Source of the DNA: Anaerolinea sp.
GTDB taxonomy: Bacteria > Chloroflexota > Anaerolineae > Anaerolineales > Villigracilaceae
Assembly: GCA_020720965.1 (NCBI GenBank)
Contig: DYNS01000118.1
Span: 1-8,292 of the forward strand
DNA: 8,292 bases
Direction: 5' to 3'
The notes under the pieces: generated by a model
Database searches by the model: none
What the model saw: the letters and a program-made list of their open reading frames with translations, nothing else
What the model was told of the DNA's origin: nothing
Program-made: the position numbers and the translations under genes
Shown: one piece after another, positions 4,792 to 8,292 of the stretch
Position numbering within the stretch: the first letter of the stretch is position 1
Layout: every line of letters starts with the position of its first letter

Positions 4792-7104
4792 ATGAACTTC
4801 AAGCCTTATCTCCCCCCCCCTCCCCGGCATTTTCCGCGTGGCGCTCAAAAGTCACAGGCGGCAGTGGAATTTGCCCTGACCATCCCCATTTTCTTGATGA
4901 TTATTTTTGGGATTATCGATTTTTCTCTGCTTTTCTCCTCCTGGCTCTCCATTCAGAACATGTCCCGGCAGGCAGCCCGTTACGCCACAACCGGACAATA
5001 TAACACCATCCACTGTATTGACCTGGATGGGGACGGTTCGCTGTGCGCCGGAGACTCTCGCAACGAAGAAATTGACCATGCCCGCCTCCTTTCCATCAAA
5101 GACGTCGCCGAATCCTGGAGTTGGCTGCAAATCTTCCGGGCTACAGGCGTTGCACAAGCCGAGGAAGGCTACCTGAACGTGGTCGTCTGTTCCAGCAAGG
5201 ACTTTGACGAAGATGGCACCGGAGACCTCGTGTTCCACCGCTCAGCACAGGGGCGTAACGACAGCGCCGCCTACTCACGCTGCACTCTGATGGATGGCGT
5301 GACCCAACGGGAAGACCCCGGCAACCCCGGCGACCGGGTTATCGTTTCGGTAGATTATAACCACCCCTTCCTAACGCCTTTCATCGACATGAACATGCCG
5401 ATGTTCCACCTGGCAAGCAACCGCGAAGGCTTGGTTGAGCGCTTCCGCGTGGCGCGGGTGATTTCCGTGCCGCCTGCCATCCCCCTGCCCACCCTTACCC
5501 CTAGCAACACTCCCACCCCCACCAGTACCCCCCTCCCCACCGCCAGCGCCACCGCCACCGCCACCCCCCTGCCCATTTTCATTCAAATTGTAACCCCCGC
5601 CGTCTCCGACACCATTATTTACGATGCGGCCGGAACCCGGTTTGAAGCCCAAGCCTACAACCCGCCCTATGGCACAACCAACGGAGCCGGGATTAAAAAT
5701 ATTCGATTCTGGTTCACGGGTCCCACCAGCATCAATGGCAGAACAGAAGGCGTAAAATCATACTGCGCCTTTGGCGGCGATAGCCCCTGCAACACCATTG
5801 AATCGGTCAAGTGGTTTTACAGCCTCGTACCAGGGACTTACACCATGTACGCCCAGGCAACCGGGACTGATAACCGGGTTTCGGAAATTGCCTCGATGGT
5901 CTTCTACATCATCGCCAGTCCCACCCCCACCGCCACCCCAACATCCACGGCAACCGATACGCCAACTGTCACCCCCACCGCCAACTGCTCCACCGAATAC
6001 TTCCGTTGGGATAGAAGCCGCTTTACCGCCAGCACCAGCGGCAATCCCAACCTGCAAATCGGCGTATACAACAACACCGGCGGAGATACCCAAATCACAA
6101 GTTTGTCCTTTGACTGGGATGAATATGAAAGCATATCCGATGCCAACTTGGGAATCAACAAACAATATATAAATTCCTGGAAATTCGGCAGCGTTTCGGA
6201 CGGAACCAATCGTTATGACTCCCCCATGGAACCGGCGTTAGCCCAAACCTTTGTCGCATCCGATACTAAGACAACCAAATTTTATTTTTACTATGGCAAA
6301 GCCGACCCAGATTGGACAACCGATGTTTTCCCGGAAATGTTCGGGTTGACCGTAGTATTTGATAACGGCTGCACCCTCACCATGCCCAAGCAGCAGTACA
6401 CTCAGACCATTACTCCAACCAGGACTCTGACACCAACCCGCACGCATACCCCAACCAAAACTCCTACAAAAACCGGAACAGTTACCCGAACTCCACCAAA
6501 TACAAACACCCCCACGATTTCCCGCACGCCCACCGCGTCTCCGACCTGTATCGTGCGCGGCTCTATCTCGGTCGCCAATGCAAGCGGAAACATCCGAAGC
6601 AATTTTGATTGCTTATACGGCTGTGCGAATTCACCATATCTGATAACAAACGACTTTATCTCTGAATGGTATGACTGGACGCTGTACTATCCCAATGAAG
6701 CTGGAGACCAGATTAACGACGGCGGTTTCTGGCTCAATTCCGGACAACAGGCACACCCGGTAAGCGGCAAGGTTGTTCCACTGGGTCAGAGCCCTTACAA
6801 CTACGGTGGGCTTACTTACCCCGCCACGCTCACTGTCAAAGTCGAAGGTAACGGTTGGTGCAACACCAAGTATGCCACGTTCACCATCGGCGCTCTGTAC
6901 CCCACGCCGACCAATACCAGTACACCCACCAAGAGTAGCACGCCCACGAATAGCGCCACGCCGACAACTTCACCCACCATCACTCCATCACCTACCCGCA
7001 CGCAAACGCCCACCCCAACCGTCGTGCCGCCTACCAGAACGCCGACTCCCACCCCCACGCCGTCTCAATCACTCACACCCACCCCGCGCTGCTTCGACTG
7101 TTAG
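4792..7104 (+). CDS. Giant TadE-headed protein with three beta domains on Thr-Pro stalk linkers
   Basis: 770 residues, against roughly 150-200 for ordinary TadE. The N-terminus KSQAAVEFALTIPIFLMII is a TadE leader and membrane segment with Glu26 at +5, although the residue before the junction is Ser21 rather than Gly. The TadE-like head (to about 226) contains two acidic DxDxDG loops (77-88 and 137-145). After it come linker 1 (227-261), an Ig-like domain (262-375), linker 2 (376-397), a beta-sandwich domain bracketed by Cys399 and Cys527 in FDNGC, linker 3 (539-585), a third beta domain (586-702), and linker 4 (703-765) ending in a terminal CFDC. The 14 cysteines fall in even numbers in every domain. 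AGGAAGG (4779-4785) lies six bases before the ATG. A C9 run lies at codons 7-10. Third gene of the operon, followed by a strong terminator. Probably a cell-surface stalk or adhesin anchored like a pseudopilin; the outer-domain functions are inferred only from fold-like patterns. Confidence 0.88.
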   Translation: MNFKPYLPPPPRHFPRGAQKSQAAVEFALTIPIFLMIIFGIIDFSLLFSSWLSIQNMSRQAARYATTGQYNTIHCIDLDGDGSLCAGDSRNEEIDHARLLSIKDVAESWSWLQIFRATGVAQAEEGYLNVVVCSSKDFDEDGTGDLVFHRSAQGRNDSAAYSRCTLMDGVTQREDPGNPGDRVIVSVDYNHPFLTPFIDMNMPMFHLASNREGLVERFRVARVISVPPAIPLPTLTPSNTPTPTSTPLPTASATATATPLPIFIQIVTPAVSDTIIYDAAGTRFEAQAYNPPYGTTNGAGIKNIRFWFTGPTSINGRTEGVKSYCAFGGDSPCNTIESVKWFYSLVPGTYTMYAQATGTDNRVSEIASMVFYIIASPTPTATPTSTATDTPTVTPTANCSTEYFRWDRSRFTASTSGNPNLQIGVYNNTGGDTQITSLSFDWDEYESISDANLGINKQYINSWKFGSVSDGTNRYDSPMEPALAQTFVASDTKTTKFYFYYGKADPDWTTDVFPEMFGLTVVFDNGCTLTMPKQQYTQTITPTRTLTPTRTHTPTKTPTKTGTVTRTPPNTNTPTISRTPTASPTCIVRGSISVANASGNIRSNFDCLYGCANSPYLITNDFISEWYDWTLYYPNEAGDQINDGGFWLNSGQQAHPVSGKVVPLGQSPYNYGGLTYPATLTVKVEGNGWCNTKYATFTIGALYPTPTNTSTPTKSSTPTNSATPTTSPTITPSPTRTQTPTPTVVPPTRTPTPTPTPSQSLTPTPRCFDC
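4812..4820 (+). repeat. C9 homopolymer near the start of the TadE-stalk gene
   Basis: Nine consecutive C 20 bases after the ATG, encoding part of a Pro4 stretch (residues 8-11). A one-base loss shifts the frame into a TGA at 4877-4879. A one-base gain runs into an early stop in the remaining frame after about 70 codons. Confidence 0.9.
5470..5574 (+). repeat. Thr-Pro linker 1 (residues 227-261 of the TadE-stalk protein)
   Basis: Low-complexity coding DNA dominated by ACC/CCC codons. It gives imperfect TP, TPTP and TAT units between the TadE-like head and the Ig-like domain. Probably an extended, possibly glycosylated spacer. Confidence 0.85.
5917..5982 (+). repeat. Thr-Pro linker 2 (residues 376-397 of the TadE-stalk protein)
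   Basis: A short 22-residue spacer of TPT, TAT and TDTPT units between the Ig-like domain and the second beta domain, which begins at Cys399. Confidence 0.85.
6406..6546 (+). repeat. Thr-Pro linker 3, basic (residues 539-585 of the TadE-stalk protein)
   Basis: A 47-residue spacer with units such as TPTRTLTPTRTHTPTKTPTK. It carries many Arg and Lys, unlike linkers 1 and 2. It separates the second and third beta domains. Confidence 0.85.
6898..7086 (+). repeat. Thr-Pro linker 4, C-terminal (residues 703-765 of the TadE-stalk protein)
   Basis: The longest linker, 63 residues of TPT, STPT, SPT and TRTPT units. It is followed not by a folded domain but by only RCFDC and the stop codon. Confidence 0.85.
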
Positions 7105-7126
7105 CCAGGGCAAAAGCATAGCCCCG

Positions 7127-7159
7127 CCGGGCAGGAGGTTCTCCCTCCTGCCCGGTTTT
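7127..7159 (+). terminator. Intrinsic terminator of the TadE/TadG operon
   Basis: A perfect 12-bp stem (7127-7138 with 7144-7155) closes a 5-nt loop and is followed by TTTTGCTTT. An outer GCAAAA (7110-7115) and TTTTGC (7156-7161) can also pair. It lies 22 bases after the TAG at 7104. Confidence 0.92.
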
Positions 7160-7163
7160 GCTT

Positions 7164-7176
7164 TATAATCCGCCCC
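7164..7176 (+). promoter_or_regulatory. Probable glmS promoter (-10 box) abutting the terminator
   Basis: TATAAT (7164-7169) is a perfect -10 box. The expected -35 position (about 7141-7146) lies inside the upstream terminator hairpin and has no consensus match, and there is no TG extension. Transcription from about 7176 would give a ~50-nt leader before the ribozyme cleavage site. That leader carries a 6-bp hairpin (TTGCCG 7178-7183, loop GGAAAA, CGGCAA 7190-7195). Confidence 0.45.
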
Positions 7177-7221
7177 GTTGCCGGGAAAACGGCAAAGAAA
7201 GGAGCCAAAGACAAAGGGAAA

Positions 7222-7440
7222 GCAAGCGCAGGAGCCTGTCCAGACCGACAGGCAGACGAGGACGAGGGTTCCCCACCGCGAGGCGGGGCTAAACCCGGCG
7301 GGGGCAAACTGCCGGGTGAAAATCGAAAGTTCAGCGGAAGCCCTCCGGGAGAAGTCACATCCCGAATCTCTTTCCCTCCAGAACCAAAACGCGCTCACAA
7401 CACTGGCTGGTAACAGACCAGAGAAAAAGCGTCAGTGACC
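7222..7440 (+). ncRNA. glmS self-cleaving ribozyme/riboswitch with a two-hairpin insertion
   Basis: This RNA is a ribozyme that uses glucosamine-6-phosphate as cofactor to cut its own mRNA and so lowers GlmS synthesis. The sequence shows the core in order. AGCGC (7225-7229) has the predicted cut between A7225 and G7226. The P1 stem is GCCTGTC/GACAGGC (7234-7240 with 7247-7253). The hallmark GACGAGG follows at 7255-7261, where G7255 matches the catalytic guanine. The pair GAGGG (7264-7268)/CCCTC (7341-7345) encloses 7322-7340, which agrees with the Bacillus core (recalled from memory) at 15 of 19 positions. Next is a CGGGA/TCCCG hairpin (7346-7364). The 3' subdomain is less certain: CACTG/CAGTG (7401-7405 with 7433-7437) enclosing CTGGT/ACCAG. 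Relative to that core, 7271-7321 is an extra segment holding two hairpins. The element ends about 60 bases before the glmS ATG, with nothing else between. Confidence 0.9.
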
Positions 7441-7452
7441 TCTTCTCACCCC

Positions 7453-7472
7453 GGCAAGGCGGATGCTTTGCC
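7453..7472 (+). other. Hairpin between the ribozyme and the glmS ribosome-binding site
   Basis: An 8-bp stem (GGCAAGGC with GCTTTGCC, one G-U pair) closes a GGAT loop. No T-run follows, so it is not a terminator. It ends 19 bases before the GGAGG of glmS and may be a spacer element or affect mRNA stability after ribozyme cleavage. Confidence 0.5.
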
Positions 7473-7501
7473 TGGCTATTTCAATTTCTCTGGAGGAACC
7501 C

Positions 7502-8292
7502 ATGTGTGGCATTGTTGGCTATATTGGGGAGCATGACGCTACCCCCATCATCCTTAACGGTCTTAGAAGGCTGGAATATCGCGGATACGACTCCGCGGGG
7601 ATTGCGGTTTTACAAAATAACAACATCGAACTGCGGCGCGATGCCGGAAAACTCTCCAACCTGGCAAACCTGCTGGAGAGGCAGCCCATCACCGGCGCGC
7701 CGGGGATTGGGCATACCCGCTGGGCAACGCATGGCGCGCCCAGCGCCCGCAACGCGCACCCGCACCTGGGCGCAACCGGGCGGGTCGTTGTCGTTCATAA
7801 CGGCATTGTGGAAAATTTCCTCGAAATTAAAGAGGAAATGAGCGCCGAAGGCGTTACCTTCCAATCCGATACCGACACCGAGACCATTGTTCACCTGGTG
7901 GAAAAACACCAGGCGGCGGGCAAAAACTTTTTACAAGCCGCCCGCGCCACTTTTCAGCAGGTGCGCGGAGCCAATGTCATTCTCCTCGTCAGCGCAGACG
8001 AACCAGATGCGATTCTCTGCGCCCGCATTGGCAATGCCGGGGGCGTGGTGATTGGTTTGGGCGAGGGAGAAAACTTCCTCGCTTCCGACATCCCCGCCAT
8101 ATTGGAACACACCCGCCGCGTGATTTTTCTCGAATCGCATCAGATGGCGATTGTGACCAAAAACGAGGTCAGCGTTCAGACCCTGGAAGGCGCCCCGGTC
8201 ATCCCCCAAATTCACACCATCGCCTGGGACCCCATCGCCGCCGAAACGGGCGAATATCGCCATTTCATGCAAAAGGAAATCCACGAGCAGGT
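7502..8292 (+). CDS. glmS: Glutamine--fructose-6-phosphate aminotransferase (isomerizing), N-terminal part; runs off window
   Basis: GlmS makes glucosamine-6-phosphate from fructose-6-phosphate and glutamine, the entry step to UDP-GlcNAc. The frame is open from the ATG at 7502 to the window end (263 complete codons, about 43% of a typical ~600-residue enzyme). It covers the class II glutamine amidotransferase domain. Cys2, right after the initiator Met, is the nucleophile (MCGIVGYIGE). Other glutaminase motifs are RRLEYRGYDSAG, GHTRWATHG (Arg73), VVHNGIVEN (the Asn100-Gly101 oxyanion pair), SDTDTE (Asp125) and FLASD. The linker to the isomerase domain begins at EYRHFMQKEIHEQ, one of the most conserved GlmS stretches. 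GGAGG (7492-7496) lies five bases before the ATG. Expression is probably controlled by the ribozyme just upstream. The sugar isomerase domains lie outside the window. Confidence 0.97.
   Translation, partial: MCGIVGYIGEHDATPIILNGLRRLEYRGYDSAGIAVLQNNNIELRRDAGKLSNLANLLERQPITGAPGIGHTRWATHGAPSARNAHPHLGATGRVVVVHNGIVENFLEIKEEMSAEGVTFQSDTDTETIVHLVEKHQAAGKNFLQAARATFQQVRGANVILLVSADEPDAILCARIGNAGGVVIGLGEGENFLASDIPAILEHTRRVIFLESHQMAIVTKNEVSVQTLEGAPVIPQIHTIAWDPIAAETGEYRHFMQKEIHEQ

Noticed and set aside
6406..7086. Tandem repeats as CRISPR or recombination array
   Set aside because: The repeats are irregular Thr-Pro codon runs inside an open reading frame, with no constant repeat/spacer structure.
7178..7438. 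86-codon plus-strand frame upstream of glmS
   Set aside because: It coincides with the glmS ribozyme; its Lys/Arg/Gln-rich translation is low complexity and no ribosome-binding site precedes it.
7200..7440. RNase P RNA or tmRNA
   Set aside because: GGCTGGTAACAG resembles a stretch of RNase P RNA, but the universal GAGGAAAGTCC and AGACAGAACCC regions are absent, and the position and core motifs fit a glmS ribozyme.
7453..7472. Hairpin before glmS as an attenuator terminator
   Set aside because: The stem is followed by TGGCTATTTC, not a T-run, so it is not a convincing intrinsic terminator.

Overview
The window looks like a chromosomal piece of a Chloroflexota bacterium, most likely class Anaerolineae. 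This is inference from protein style, not from a marker gene. The hallmarks are long Thr-Pro linkers joining small beta domains in surface proteins, a TadE/TadG gene set lying apart from the rest of the Tad machinery, and a MurA with Asp at the usual catalytic Cys position. Base composition is moderately GC-rich, and the plus strand is notably C-rich.

Layout. (1) Positions 3-365 (+) hold the C-terminal end of a P/T/A-linker plus beta-domain protein. (2) A strong bidirectional terminator (376-414) separates it from convergent murA (416-1711, -). (3) A 92-bp divergent gap carries promoters for murA and for a prepilin peptidase (1804-2571, +) whose mRNA appears to be leaderless. (4) A 116-bp gap leads to a three-gene (+) operon: a small TadE-like pseudopilin (2688-3293), a TadG-like von Willebrand A (vWA) protein overlapping it by 4 bp (3290-4768), and a 770-residue TadE-headed protein with three further beta domains on Thr-Pro linkers (4792-7104). 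A strong terminator follows at 7127-7159. (5) The roughly 400-bp non-coding stretch 7105-7501 is the glmS leader: a consensus -10 box, a small hairpin and a glmS self-cleaving ribozyme with an apparent two-hairpin insertion. (6) glmS starts at 7502 and runs off the window end.

How the genes fit together. The prepilin peptidase is a natural processing enzyme for the prepilin-like leaders of the downstream proteins, which would form or decorate a Tad-type surface structure. No ATPase (TadA), membrane core (TadB/C), secretin or major Flp pilin gene is present here. On either side are two enzymes of the UDP-GlcNAc/peptidoglycan branch. GlmS makes glucosamine-6-phosphate and is apparently feedback-controlled by its ribozyme. 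MurA commits UDP-GlcNAc to peptidoglycan and is probably insensitive to fosfomycin.

The most interesting items are the enlarged glmS ribozyme, the giant TadE-stalk protein with cysteines paired domain by domain, the C9 homopolymer just after its start codon (a possible on/off switch), and the leaderless prepilin peptidase message.
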